Assembly: GCA_038373885.1 (NCBI GenBank) | Contig: JAWZYV010012353.1 | Coordinates: 248,001-312,000 of the forward strand | Length of the DNA: 64,000 nt | DNA from: Cheiracanthium punctorium | Lineage: Eukaryota > Arthropoda > Arachnida > Araneae > Cheiracanthiidae | Direction: 5' to 3' | Shown here: positions 23,601 to 33,939 of the stretch, one piece after another | Position numbering within the stretch: the first letter of the stretch is position 1 | Layout of the letters: the number at the start of each line of letters is the position of its first letter | The notes under the pieces: generated by a model | What the model saw: only the letters and a program-made list of their open reading frames with translations | What the model was told of the DNA's origin: nothing | Databases searched by the model: none | Program-made: the position numbers and the translations under genes

Positions 23601-25075
23601 TTGTAAAAAATTATTTAAGCGCTTTGTAAAGTGTTCGGAAAGTCGAGTGAAGTCACTCCAGATTTTTCCATTTTGCATTCTTTCTTATAAATGTAAGTAA
23701 AACTAAGCCAAAATTGTATGTTATTATTAAAATTCGAAATTTATTTTTAACCATTAATTCCGAACCATGTAATGAAAAAGGGCGTTTTATAGTTCGGATA
23801 TTTTATTTAAATATGAGCTTAATTCTTCACAGTATGTTAAATATTTTTAGTGATAGTCATTATTGTGCGTCTGTAGAATAATTTGTTTCCATTTCTTATG
23901 CAACGTCAGAGTTGAAGTCTGGTAAACGTATATGCACACTTTTTGTTATAATGGAGCCAGAATGTTCTAGTATCAATTTGAATTTCGCGGGAGTTATTTA
24001 TTTATATGAAAGAACTAAAGACACACACACACACAATAGAGATTTAAATAATTCACCGTTGCGCAAAAGACTTAAAATATGCACCTGTGTTTATGATTGT
24101 AAAGGATGCTACAGACCATCATAGACAGCACAAGTCCACCATTAAGTCAATTATTCGAAACAAAATGAATATACTTAAAAGAAAAAAATCGATGCCACAT
24201 TTTGATTTTAAATACTGTAAATTATCACACACAAAGTCTTCAACGAGTAGAAAAAAAGAAATGCACTTATGTGTTATAATGCTTAAGTCTTTAAAAGATA
24301 TAAAAAATTCTCCTTATTTCCTACCTAAATCGAGAAATACTTCGGTCATATACTTCTCAAAGGTCGCAACGGATATTGATATTCTCTTGATGTGCTGTGA
24401 AAGAAAAGTGCTCTATTTATTTTTTATAACTGAAAGGGAAATAAAAACTTTTATGCTTTACTGCATGGGAAAAAAATCATTTTGGCAGATTTTTAAAGAA
24501 ATAATTTTATTGCGTACATTTGCCTTTTAACAAAACAAGCACAGGGCGTCTTCAGAATACATGTCAAAAACGAAAAAGCAGGTGGAAGGGATCAAAGTAA
24601 GCAGATTTTGTAGCGCAATGTGAGTAACTGAGGGGATAGCCTGCAAAGTGTACAGCAGGTAATAAAAAAGGGAAAGATTGTATTAGAAGAGAAAGGTCTT
24701 AACTATATAACGAGTGCTAAGGCCAAGGAACAAGATCTAATGAGGGATGCAAGTTGCGACTAAATAATTTTTTTCTGACATTCGTGCTGATATGAAGAGG
24801 GGCTTCATCGCCCTGAAACTACATTTATGAACGAACGCCACCACATCTCGTTCTCCCAACATGACATTCATGTGACCATACAGGCTGGTAGGTTGAATGT
24901 ATGAGTCGACTAAATTGTTTTTCATTTCACAATGATAGCCCAAACATTAATGGAGAATCTTTCCTGATAGGCATGTGGTTTTGTCCCATTGGCACGAAGT
25001 TGAGACTCATGAATGTGAAACACACTGTATTGTATTAAAGTAGTTCGCCCTAAGGAGTGCCAATGGACACTTATG
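23601..25075. other. Unassigned A+T-rich DNA
   Basis: Apart from the 147-codon frame there is a (CA)n run near 24027 and no recognisable gene, RNA or element boundary. Confidence 0.5.
24087..24530 (+). CDS. 147-codon ORF, unknown, possibly chance
   Basis: The longest intact single-exon frame in the window apart from LINE remnants. It is rich in Lys, Ile and Phe as expected for A+T-rich DNA. No signal peptide, domain or motif was recognised. There is no clear TATA box or Kozak context (TTT before ATG). Confidence 0.15.
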   Translation: MFMIVKDATDHHRQHKSTIKSIIRNKMNILKRKKSMPHFDFKYCKLSHTKSSTSRKKEMHLCVIMLKSLKDIKNSPYFLPKSRNTSVIYFSKVATDIDILLMCCERKVLYLFFITEREIKTFMLYCMGKKSFWQIFKEIILLRTFAF

Positions 25076-25265
25076 CACAGGTGCTAAATTTCCGCTTATA
25101 GTCCTGTGCAGAGGGGGTTCAAATCCCCCCCTTGTCAAAAATTTTTTAACAAAATGTCCATAAATTTTCACTTTTTAGCTTAAATATTACGCATTTTAAC
25201 ACAAAGTTATGTCTATAACCCCCCCCCCTCTGAAGGAAGTCTGTCTGCATACGCCACTGGTCCTG
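25076..25265. repeat. Dispersed G/C-run repeat
   Basis: Contains a long C-run with CTCTGAAGG, TTTTTTAACAAAATGTCC and CTGCATACGCCACTGG, phrases typical of the short dispersed elements here. A GGTTCAAATCC box is part of a G-run/C-run palindrome, not a tRNA. Confidence 0.35.
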
Positions 25266-26100
25266 TGTATAAAATGTACCATCTCGTGCTTCGTATGCAT
25301 ATAACGATGGTAGAAGAAACCTGCGTTGAATCACCGCTCAAGTATATTTTAATCTGAAAAATATATAAAGATTATTTCTGTCCCGAAAATTTATGTATCC
25401 TGAAAGCTTTCAGGCTGACGAAATAACTTTCCATAATACGGTGACGCAACTGTAGAAGCTTAATGATATTCGAGAGGGTTTACCCCAAATTCTTCTTCTA
25501 TTTTTTATTTAATATCTCAGCTGAAAAAATAACGACACAGAGTCTTAAGAAAGTCGGTACTTGAAAATGCTATGATTTTATTATTTATTTATTTTTTCGT
25601 TTATAAGGAAAATAAATGATATGGAGAGTTACTCAATTACAGCAAAAGGTACACAGATCATCATGACTCAGACTAGCGGAACATACTTTTTATTTAACCC
25701 TTACGTGATTTATTCAGTGTTTGTGCAGTGGTAAATCTTAGCAACCTTGGAGGAGGAAGAAAAAAGGATATGTGATCGTTATAAGGATTCGATTTATTTT
25801 TTTGTCATATTTTTACGAGGTCATAGGATGCATATATCATCCCCCCCCCCCAAACAATGCACATCGTTAAGATATTTATTTCCTTGTGACACAATAATAG
25901 AAAAAGAAGCTATCACATTTCGCTCAGTCTTTGAACTTGATGGAATCTGCATTAGTAAAAACCCTGAGGGGAAAATGTGTACGTTCCTTTATTGAACGCA
26001 TAAAACTGGCTGTTCGTCTGCGAACACAATATAAAATTTGTCGCTTCTTCTTGCCTGCGATTCCATTTATCAGGTGGAGAGTTTTATTTTTACATCTTTG
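25266..26100. other. Unassigned sequence
   Basis: A+T-rich with a C-run near 25840. Short frames at 25747-26125 show no coding evidence. Confidence 0.5.
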
Positions 26101-26102
26101 TA

Positions 26103-26312
26103 CGCTCTTTCAAAAAAGTATTTGAGCAGTAGCCAAATTTGCTATTTTAGTTTTGTCAATAACTAAATTAGCTTTTGGAAAAACACCGCATTAGAAAAAA
26201 GTATGAGAAGTTATTATAAATAATATTATTCACTTTTAGGGAGAACAATATTTTAAATATGAAACTGACATAGGAAACTTTACTTAAGTTCGAATACTTT
26301 TTTGAGAGGGTG
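26103..26312. mobile_element. 210 bp TA-target MITE
   Basis: Inverted ends (CTCTTTCAAAAAAGTATT and AATACTTTTTTGAGAGGG) are flanked by TA at 26101-26102 and 26313-26314. A relative lies at about 48508-48719, sharing the ends and GAAACTGACATAGGAAA. This fits a Tc1/mariner-type nonautonomous element. Confidence 0.7.
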
Positions 26313-26684
26313 TAAAATGGAAAGGAAGTATTGTTTGTTTATTTGTATTATTATGGCATGGGCTATCTGCTTAGGATGGCGGGTGGATTGGTCGGAGTAC
26401 CTTCTAAGGGATTCTAACGCGTATTCGTATTATATCTGGAGAAAACCGACCAAAACTCTCGAACGTTAGAGCGCAAGCCGTACGACGGACCCGAACCCGA
26501 CACCTTCACACTTCACCCGTCTACCATTGTGAGTGTCATAGCTATTCGACCATGATGGGCAGGGAGTATTGTTATCACGTAAAACATTGGGGTATTAGGA
26601 TTTTGACTATTCCTAAATTTACTTTGACGAGTTTTTGCATGACGTCTGAGCAAGCGTGTATGTCTGTATGCCTGTATGCATATA
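26313..26684. other. Unassigned sequence, partly G+C-richer
   Basis: From 26350 to 26540 it reads like a dispersed repeat (GGATGGCGGGTGGATTGG, GGGATTCTAACGCGTATTCG). No gene was seen. Confidence 0.4.
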
Positions 26685-26760
26685 CAGTAGAGCTCCGATT
26701 ATCCGGACTCCGATCAACTGGATTGTCCAATCAACCGGATCGATCAAGTATGTTGCGTTC
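26685..26760 (+). mobile_element. pogo/Tigger-like left end
   Basis: TA is followed by CAGTAGAGCTCCGATTATCC, then GTCCAATCAACCGGATCG. The CAGTnnAgnnnCGATTATCCG start is characteristic of pogo/Tigger ends. No matching right end was identified, so the extent is unknown. Confidence 0.45.
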
Positions 26761-27582
26761 TTTTTTACCCCAACTTCTACAAAAAGAAATTTCCCCAACA
26801 AATTCGTCATTATCTTTAGATTTTATGAATGGGGGTAGAAAAATTGCTTCTTTTGATACTAATTCTTTTAATCAGATAATTTTAGCTCTCTAAGCGGCTA
26901 AAACGGAAAATTCAGTTCACTGACCTTCAATTTCCACTTTAATAATCTACGTTCTCTGTTAACTAAAACACCCCTTTTCTTCATAAGCTACTTTTTAGCT
27001 CTAAATTTGGAAGTAGAGTATTTATTTCTTCTTAACTAACGTTTCTTTTATCCAAATTTATAACTCAGTTGTGTTGTGAAATATTACTGAACTTAGCACC
27101 GTGCGTAGAATTATTCTGAAGGTAGACCCAGACTGTAGCTATCAAGAACACATTGAAAATATATTCTTTTACAGTTCAGTTATTTAAAATTTAACAATGT
27201 TTTATTACTAAGAATTTTTTAAATATTTTTTTTTGTATTAATAATTTTAAAGTACGTCAAATACGCAATGTAATAGTAAATGGCTTTAAAATAAAAATTA
27301 AAGTTTTGTTTTAACTTGGAAAATCTTCCAACTTTAAATGCAAAATAAGCAGAAAATATTATTAAAGTTTTAGTTCAAAATTGTTTAGAAAATTTATACA
27401 CTTTCTGGTGACTCAGGCATTTTTGAGTATTTTTCGAACACCATTCTTCTTCCTCCCCCCCCCTCTCCCCTCCTACGCTTCACACAAACGAGCAATTACC
27501 ATAATTACCCTGTTCTCGTTCCGTCTGCTCATAAATTACAGTTGTGGGGTATAATATGAGTTCGCGCATATATTTTTTAAAG
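26761..27582. other. Unassigned A+T-rich DNA
   Basis: May include the body of the pogo-like element. A CT-run lies near 27450. No gene was seen. Confidence 0.45.
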
Positions 27583-27925
27583 CCCGATCCCGAGGACTTT
27601 TAATTCGAGCCCGCTCGAACTCGAGCGATATTAATTAAGTCGGAGATAGAGCTCGAGCCCGAAATTTCTGATAATAGATAAATAAAAGTCTATTACTTCA
27701 CTAATTTGCTGCTTGTGCAAATTAAAGGCATATAATAGCAAACTCTTAATGCATTTTCTAATTCTTTATATTAAAGTTTATCATATAATAATTAGTTTAT
27801 TTCCCCCCATGAACCACTTTGTAAAATATGTTTAGAAGGAGTATGTTCAGTAAAGAAGAAATTTCTCTCGAGCCTGAGCCCACCCGAGCCCGAACACAAT
27901 CGTGAATTACAGAGCCCGTTTCGGG
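27583..27925. repeat. GCCCGA-motif element
   Basis: AGCCCGA or its complement occurs about nine times in two clusters, 27583-27662 and 27868-27935. Clusters include GAGCCCGCTCGAACTCGAGC and CGAGCCTGAGCCC and flank ~200 bases of A+T-rich DNA. This resembles a short DNA element with motif-rich ends. Exact termini are unclear. Confidence 0.4.
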
Positions 27926-28077
27926 ATCAGGCTGATTCCGTCTCATCACTGTTGTGGGGCTTCGCCCGAGGAGCTGCACAACATCAACGGATTCTTAACT
28001 TTGATGTATTAGAACGTTGTTTTAGTTATTTTGTTCATAAATCGCAGTTTTGTTCATAAAACGGCCTGGCTCCAGAC

Positions 28078-28908
28078 CAGTGGCGGCTCATGGGTTATTT
28101 AAAAGGAGGTTCACTAAACAAATTTCGAAAATTAAATATGCAGATACGACGCACCTTACAAATTAAAATAGATTTGCGTTTCCAGCAGTTAATGGAAAAC
28201 AATGCACGCAACTGAAAGAAAATTAGTCATCTTTGATCACTAATAATTGAAGTCATCTTTGATCTTACATTTCGTCACCAAGATAAGTTTTAGCAAAGGT
28301 GCTGTCTTGATTCAGTTTATTTCATTTTTTTTTCAAAGGATAATATTGAAAAATGCCATTGTTTTAGCTCCGAAACACGTCTTTTACTCCCATCTTAATT
28401 ATTTACTCTAGTTTTTAAAAAAATAATGTAGTGAAAAATGATAGAATTAAGGAAAATATTAATAAAATGAAATAAAAATTAATTAACTAACCGAACGTAA
28501 CAAACCAAGATAAAATCCGGAAGCGATACCGAAAAAAAAAAAAAAAAAAGACCCTGTGTGCACAGTGTAAATGTGCGAACGGAATGATTTCATCAGTGCA
28601 GTACTTCTTCCCAACTGTCTCGTCTTCTAATCCCAGAGAGCGGTTCAGAGGGAAAATTTTCCGTTCGCACTTGCGATTGATTAAAGACTGTGCTGTAGTA
28701 ACCTACCCTACACTGCGTTAGTTATAATAAGCCTATTTAATAATAGCGGGGAGAGGGGGGGGGCGAGTAAAACTCACGTTTTAAATTCACATAAATCTAG
28801 AAGTGTACTTTACATTTGTTTTAAATTTAATTTGTCAATGTGCTTATTCTTTAGTTTTTCCATTGGGTGTTCATGTGCTCGTTTGTTCAAGTGGAGGAGC
28901 CGCCACTG
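28078..28908. mobile_element. Nonautonomous hAT element
   Basis: Inverted ends CAGTGGCGGCTC and GAGCCGCCACTG enclose 831 bases. The flanks are a perfect 8 bp duplication CTCCAGAC at 28070-28077 and 28909-28916, the hAT signature. The interior has an A-run at 28532 and an inverted pair GTGCGAACGGA / TCCGTTCGCAC. No transposase frame is present. Confidence 0.88.
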
Positions 28909-29094
28909 CTCCAGACACTGAGGATGCAAACTTTTTTTTTTTTTTTTTTTTGTAAAGGGTGTACTAATGACGACATTCCAGCTACAAAAATCTGGCCTTT
29001 TAATGTAGATGGCGTTGACTAAGCAGCCGATATTGCTAACTTAGAATTTAATATATTTTTAAAGGAATTTAAAATATTGAAATGTTTTTCATAC

Positions 29095-29321
29095 CTAGGT
29101 TGAGCAACTAGTTCGTCAGTCGAGCTTTTGCACTCTGCCGCTGGCTGACTGCCACTTAACCCCTGGAATATCTGGTTGCAGCAAACTTGCTGCATTAGGC
29201 AGCAGGCAGGACTGAAAGCTGGAATGAATGAACACAGATCTTTGCTGCAGCCGAAGCTGTGAACTGAAGGGAGCAAAAGAGCCGATAAACAAAGCAGGAC
29301 GAAGAAAGGCGTGTTCATCAT
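29095..29321 (-). CDS. Secreted cysteine-rich peptide 1 (3' exon not found)
   Basis: The minus-strand coding exon starts with ATG at 29321 (a second ATG follows) and encodes 75 codons plus two bases. Residues 1-22 are a signal peptide ending in VHS. The mature part begins FGCSKDLC and has seven cysteines spaced C-X4-C-X9-CC-X5-CC-X15-C, seven as in the paralogue at 42262. A splice acceptor (TTTTGTCCTCAG) ends 16 bases before the ATG and a GTATGA donor follows at 29094, phase 2 as in the paralogue. The start choice follows from the acceptor: a longer upstream frame would run through it. The peptide presumably acts outside the cell. I do not recognise the family; defence, venom-type or signalling peptides are possible. 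Reading through the donor would extend it to 100 residues. Confidence 0.75.
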
Positions 29322-29337
29322 TGTCGATTCTGGAAAT
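29095..29337 (-). other. Exon 2 of cysteine-rich peptide gene 1
   Basis: Bounded on the minus strand by acceptor TCCTCAG (29338-29340 as CTG on plus) and donor GTATGA (29089-29094). The 16 bases before the ATG are 5' UTR. Confidence 0.65.
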
Positions 29338-29439
29338 CTGAGGACAAAAGAATTGCATCAGTTGGAAATTGAAATCCATGTAATTAACGCGTTTCTCCTA
29401 TAATATATAAAAAGCACTTAAAATGTTAATATGAAACAC

Positions 29440-30350
29440 CCCAGACAGCACAGCAAACTAGCAGCAAGCTTGATTTATCAAGTCAATAAACTTGAATTAA
29501 GCTTGAAAATTTCAAGCGTGTAAGCTTAATGCAAGCTTGAATCAAGTGTTCAAGTTTACACTTGTCCAGCTTGCATTAAGCTTGACATAGCAAGCTTAAT
29601 TTCAAGCTTAAAAAATTTCCTAAATATACGGGGCGTCCGTCGGCGAACTCGCCCCACATATTTTATTTTTTCCCTCTATGCTGAAATTTCAAGTTATTTT
29701 AATCGGTTTACATCAAGCGCCCGCAGCTGGGATAGAACTCGGGACCTATGGGTTGTGAAGCCAGCGTCCTAACCATTCCGTCAATCTGCCTTACGCTGGC
29801 ATCACTAAAAATTGAAGTGACTGTTATGGTTGTCACGCCGTGTTTCTCCCGAGATCGATCAGTATTGCTCGGCATCTTTTACTTTTTACATGGGATGAAT
29901 CAAAATTAAAACAGTGTTATATGTGATTTATAGATTCTACTAATAGGGAAATAAGCATAATATAAACTTAAAAGCAGAACACGTTTTAAAACTTTCAATA
30001 TCGCAACACTCATGTTGGGCAACAGTGGCCAAATTCGAGACAAACCACTGATTTTGAAATCAATTTCGTAGTATAATTGTATTTTATTTTGGAGAATTTC
30101 CATATTTGGAAATATAGAATCTTTTTTTTTAATTCTATGGTCAAATACATTTATGACTGATGATAAGTTATTTGCTATGTGGATGCGGCTTTCCAAATCA
30201 AGCAGTAATCAAGTTGTATTCCAGCTTGACAGTTCAAATGACTTCTTCAAGCTTGCTGCAAGCTTAAAATGAATTGAACTGTCAAGCTTGTATTAATACA
30301 GCAAATTCTAAGAAATGTCAAGCTTGATTTAAGTTTATGTGCTGTCTGGG
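29440..30350. mobile_element. 911 bp TIR element with AAGCTTG subterminal repeats
   Basis: Ends CCCAGACAGCACA and TGTGCTGTCTGGG form a 13 bp inverted repeat. Inside them, CAAGCTT/AAGCTTG occurs about a dozen times at 29466-29612 and 30215-30330. AC flanks both ends, possibly a 2 bp duplication. It lies in the first intron of gene 1 and encloses a tRNA-like segment. The superfamily is unassigned. Confidence 0.7.
29715..29795 (-). repeat. tRNA-derived SINE head or tRNA pseudogene
   Basis: The minus strand reads GGAATGGTTAGGACGCTGGC, then CCCGAGTTCTATCCCAGC, resembling A and B boxes. The T-stem is imperfect and no paired acceptor stem is visible. Confidence 0.45.
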
Positions 30351-30590
30351 ACGGAATACAATAACCAAGTTTACATTATAAAACTCGGAAGACAGAGAAA
30401 AATATTTGTGTTGAGTAAGTAAAAGTTAAAAAGACACACATAACACTTTCTGCAACTTAAAGCGACTAGCACATTTTTTGTCTTCTTCATATCGAATGTT
30501 TTATTTTCATATTCTTATAAAAACAAAGGGTAAAGGAGAACATTCTGATTGATTATACATGAAATCCCTTTATGATTCAAACTGCAACTA

Positions 30591-31231
30591 TACAGGGTGC
30601 CCCAAAGCGATGGTAACACGTTTTAATTCTTAACCCTTTAACGCGCAGTGTTCCCGCTCTAGGAACACCAAACTCTGACGTTTTGACTGTTGCCAGTCAC
30701 GAAGAATAGATTGGATTTCTATAAAAATAGTTGCGGGTGACGTAGCTCCACGAGAATCCTTTGCATTTTAGGACGTCATTTCCCATAAAAAGATTATTTT
30801 TAACAGCACTGACATCTGCTGAAAAATGGAAGAATGCGAGAACAGCGGGATAGATTGCCCAGTGCTGAAAAAAGGGCAGCCGTTACCATCACTCGACTTA
30901 ACTACCAGCAAGATGGCGGACGATCGAAACGTTCATCGCTTGCCACAGATCTAGAGACCCTTTTTTGACGCAGCTGGCTGTGCGGCACAGCGATGAACGT
31001 TTCGATCTCCGCCATCTTGCTGGTAGTTAAGTCGAGCGATGGCAACGGTTGCTCTTTTTTCAGTATTGGGAAAGGGTGCGCCTCAAAGGGTTAAACCATT
31101 GGAAGTAAGTGGACAATGTAAATTGAAAAAGTTCAAAATATAAGGTAGGAAAAAAGAGTACGTTAAGAAAGAAAAATTCCTCTCGTTCATTTTCAAAAAG
31201 TGACACTTTTTGCCTATTTGTATACCCCTCC

Positions 31232-31264
<33 letters not shown>

Positions 31265-31803
31265 AATTAGTAAAATGTGCCCCATACCCTATATGAGGTG
31301 ATGTATATAATTTAAGATATATCTTGAAATGTCTCAGAGATATGAAGGTAAGTATATGCCGATTTAACCCACTTTTCATTGACTTTCGAAGGGAAAAATG
31401 GCGGATGATTGCGTTTCAGGAGTCGTTAGAGGAATTACCACAGAAAATAATTTTTTGGACTCTAGCAATAAGCGTTTCCATTCAAATTCATGTTTAACCC
31501 TTTACATCTTTGTTTAAAGATATTGAGACGGTTTATGATGAAAGGATGAAACTTGTACATCACCTCAACAGTGTATGGGTCACATTTTACTAATTGCGGA
31601 TTTTTTTTTTTTGTATGGGGGTCGTATACAAATTTAAAATGTGTGACTGTTCGAAAATGAACGTGAATATTTTTTGTTTCCGCTTAAGATAGACTTTATT
31701 TCGTACCTTATTTTGAACTTTTTTCAATTTACATCGCCCATTTATCTCTCATGGAAAAAGAATAAAAGCGTGTTTTTTTTTTTTTTTTTTGGAATACCTT
31801 GTA
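30591..31803 (+). mobile_element. CAGGGTGTCCC MITE, copy 1 (interrupted)
   Basis: Starts TACAGGGTGCCCCAAAGCG and ends with GGAATACCTTGTA. It shares interior phrases (GTATGGGTCACATTTTACTAA, TGTATGGGGGTCGTATACAA) with copies at 36686, 59934 and 61276. It is split at 30630-31094 by a TTAA-target palindromic element. An A-run lies at 31234-31262. Confidence 0.7.
30634..31090 (+). mobile_element. TTAA-target palindromic MITE, copy 1
   Basis: TTAA at 30630-30633 and 31091-31094 flanks ends CCCTTTAACGCG and its imperfect inverse GCGCCTCAAAGGG. TTAA plus CCC ends suggest a piggyBac-type nonautonomous element. The interior carries an inverted pair of segments around AGCAAGATGGCGG (about 30909 and 31016) with a ~100 base centre. 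It is nested inside the MITE at 30591-31803. Confidence 0.75.
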
Positions 31804-31842
31804 TAGCTTCAACGAATTATCACCTCAATAACATCTAATTAA

Positions 31843-32245
31843 CCTTTTTGAAGCGCAACCCTTTTCCAATGCTGAAAAAAGGGCAGCCGTTGCCATCGCT
31901 CGACTTAACTACCAGCAAGATGGCGGACGATTGATGAACGTTTCGATCGTCCGCCATCTTGCTGGTAGTTAAGTCGAGCGATGGCAGTGGCTGCCCTTTT
32001 TTCAGCATTGGGCAATCTGTCCAGCTGTTCTCGCATTCTCCCATTTTTCAGCAGATGTCAGTGCTGTTAAAAATAATCGTGACAATTTTTTTACGGGAAA
32101 TGACGTGCTGAAAAGTAAAGGATTCTCGTGGAGCTATGTCACCCGCAACTATTTTTATAGAAAGCCAATCTATTCTTCGTGACTGGCAACAGTCAAAACG
32201 TCAGAGTTTGGTGTTCCCAGAGGGGGAGCATTGCGCGTTAAAGGG
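31843..32245 (-). mobile_element. TTAA-target palindromic MITE, copy 2
   Basis: Flanked by TTAA at 31839-31842 and 32246-32249, and in opposite orientation to copy 1. Ends are CCTTTTTGAAGCGC and GCGCGTTAAAGGG. It contains a near-perfect 66-base-arm hairpin at 31866-32011. Confidence 0.75.
31866..32011. repeat. Long hairpin with paired YY1-like motifs
   Basis: Arms 31866-31931 and 31946-32011 are complementary with about two mismatches around a 14-base loop. CAAGATGGCGG at 31916-31926 and its inverse at 31951-31961 match the AAnATGGCGG core known for YY1/Pleiohomeotic. Binding is not shown. Confidence 0.7.
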
Positions 32246-32249
32246 TTAA

Positions 32250-33004
32250 ACTACATAACTTTTAGAAAACACTATAAAATATTTCTATTTCGATGAGATA
32301 TTTGCCTAAATCAGGGTAAATGCAAAATCGAGAATAAAAATGTTTTTAAAAGTGATCAAACAAACGATTCTTGAATCATTAAAGCATATTTTAGTACAAG
32401 CGCCTAATTTCTGATGATCAAATTTTAAAAATCAAATGTTTGTTTTACGATAAACTTATGAATGTGCCATTTTAAGCAAAGGATAATATATTCTGGTACG
32501 CTGTAAAAATTCTATGCAAATGTTTTATTTATTATTGCGTTTTTAGATAAAATATAAGATTTGAGCTAACTATGGAGTATGTCAGTATATTCACAAATGC
32601 AAATTTTCCATATTTTGCTGGTGCCGTGTTTTGAGTTTCGAATTTTTTGCATGAATGAAGTTTATCATCTTCGTAAATTCTCAAGCAATCAGCAGTTTTA
32701 AGCATTTCGTGTTTGGAATGCGTAAATTATTTTCCTTTACGTCATACGAATCTATTAACTTATGCAATTTTTATTGCAAAACGTTTTCGTTAAATTAAAA
32801 TGGTTGGCATATCAAGCAAAAAATCAAGTGATGTTCCAAGCCCAGAAGGTCATAGAAGTTTCGTCAAGTGGCATCTTTGAGATTAGTTTCCCACATTTTC
32901 CATAAAGAACATACATTCATAATAAACAGATAAATTTTAAAACCCCCATCTCGAAAAAGTCTAAAAATATGGACGCGCTACACAAAACTTTAAAAATAAA
33001 CGTC
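32250..33004. other. Unassigned A+T-rich DNA (intron of gene 1)
   Basis: No element end or coding segment was recognised. Confidence 0.5.
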
Positions 33005-33010
33005 ACTTAC

Positions 33011-33118
33011 TGGGTGACTTGTCGTCAGGAAGTTTTCAAACTCTCGCAAGGCACGTTGCAGGGCCGCAAATTCTGTTTTAAGATTTAACGAATTGCTATA
33101 ATCCGGGGTTTCCCATAA
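33011..33118 (-). promoter_or_regulatory. Candidate promoter and first exon of gene 1
   Basis: On the minus strand a TATAAAG (33144-33150) lies about 30 bases before a C+G-richer stretch. That stretch ends at a perfect donor, CA-GTAAGT, at 33005-33010. It would splice over a ~3.7 kb intron to the acceptor at 29338. The paralogue has the same plan. The 5' boundary is approximate. Confidence 0.35.
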
Positions 33119-33150
33119 AAATGCGGGTGCCTCCCAATAAAAACTTTATA

Positions 33151-33939
33151 ATAATGGGGTTCGACGAGGTGACGTCAGGTGTCGACGAGTTCGCTTGGTC
33201 GCTCAAGGAGTGGGGGAGAATTTCTCATTGTCAAAAGAAGAGATGGCAGAGGAGCGAAAAGTTTTTGCCTCAAAATGTATGGGTTGGTGGCAGTGTGGCA
33301 GAGAATTCAATGCGTCGTACATCAGCGCTTTGACTTTTACCCTGAAAGTGATGGCACAGAGACTTTCTTTCTGGGGTAAGAGGAAGGAAGAAAAATAAAA
33401 CAAGTCTGTGGCAGCGGGAGCAAGAAATCACCAGAATAATGCATAAACATGAATGATTTTTAGGTTTTCAGGGCTGAGACGGATATTGTTTACACTGCAG
33501 CATTAGTCAGAAACCCCAGCTTGCAATAGGATGTTCAAAAGTCAATATTTTTATGGAGGGTAAAATAAAAACGAATAAAAATGAGATTTTTGAGTTCACG
33601 TGGGGTCGTTTTGATATAGAGAATTAAAATGCTTTCGTTCAAAATGTTATCTTTTGACTTATTGGTTAACAGAATTTCATAAAATGACTTGATATTAATT
33701 TATAGTAATTTTATTTTTTGTTAGAATTTATTAATTTTGTATTAGATACGTGTCCCGCTAATTATTGTAAAATAATTAACTGGTCGAATCTAAAATATTA
33801 ATTACAGAGCCTAAAGCAATTCTGAAATATTTAAAGCGTAAAATACCTATTCTCTTTGTTCGATCAGCTTCACAATTTAGTGCTATACACAAGCACACAG
33901 AATCATGAAATATGATACATTTGTATTGTGAAGATAGTA
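33151..33939. other. Upstream region of gene 1, partly G+C-richer
   Basis: From 33151 to 33400 several frames of 60-70 codons overlap on both strands. This comes from locally higher G+C rather than from a gene. The rest is A+T-rich and featureless. Confidence 0.4.

Noticed and set aside
25095..25115. tRNA B-box-like GGTTCAAATCC
   Set aside because: It is the middle of a G-run/C-run palindrome; no A box, anticodon arm or acceptor stem fits.
29116..29379. 87-codon minus-strand frame overlapping peptide gene 1
   Set aside because: It lies in another frame and runs through the splice acceptor. The gene-1 frame has a signal peptide and the shared cysteine pattern.
33121..33403. Four overlapping 66-70 codon frames as a gene
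   Set aside because: They overlap in several frames on both strands because G+C is locally higher, and none has splice or motif support. The region fits better as sequence upstream of peptide gene 1.
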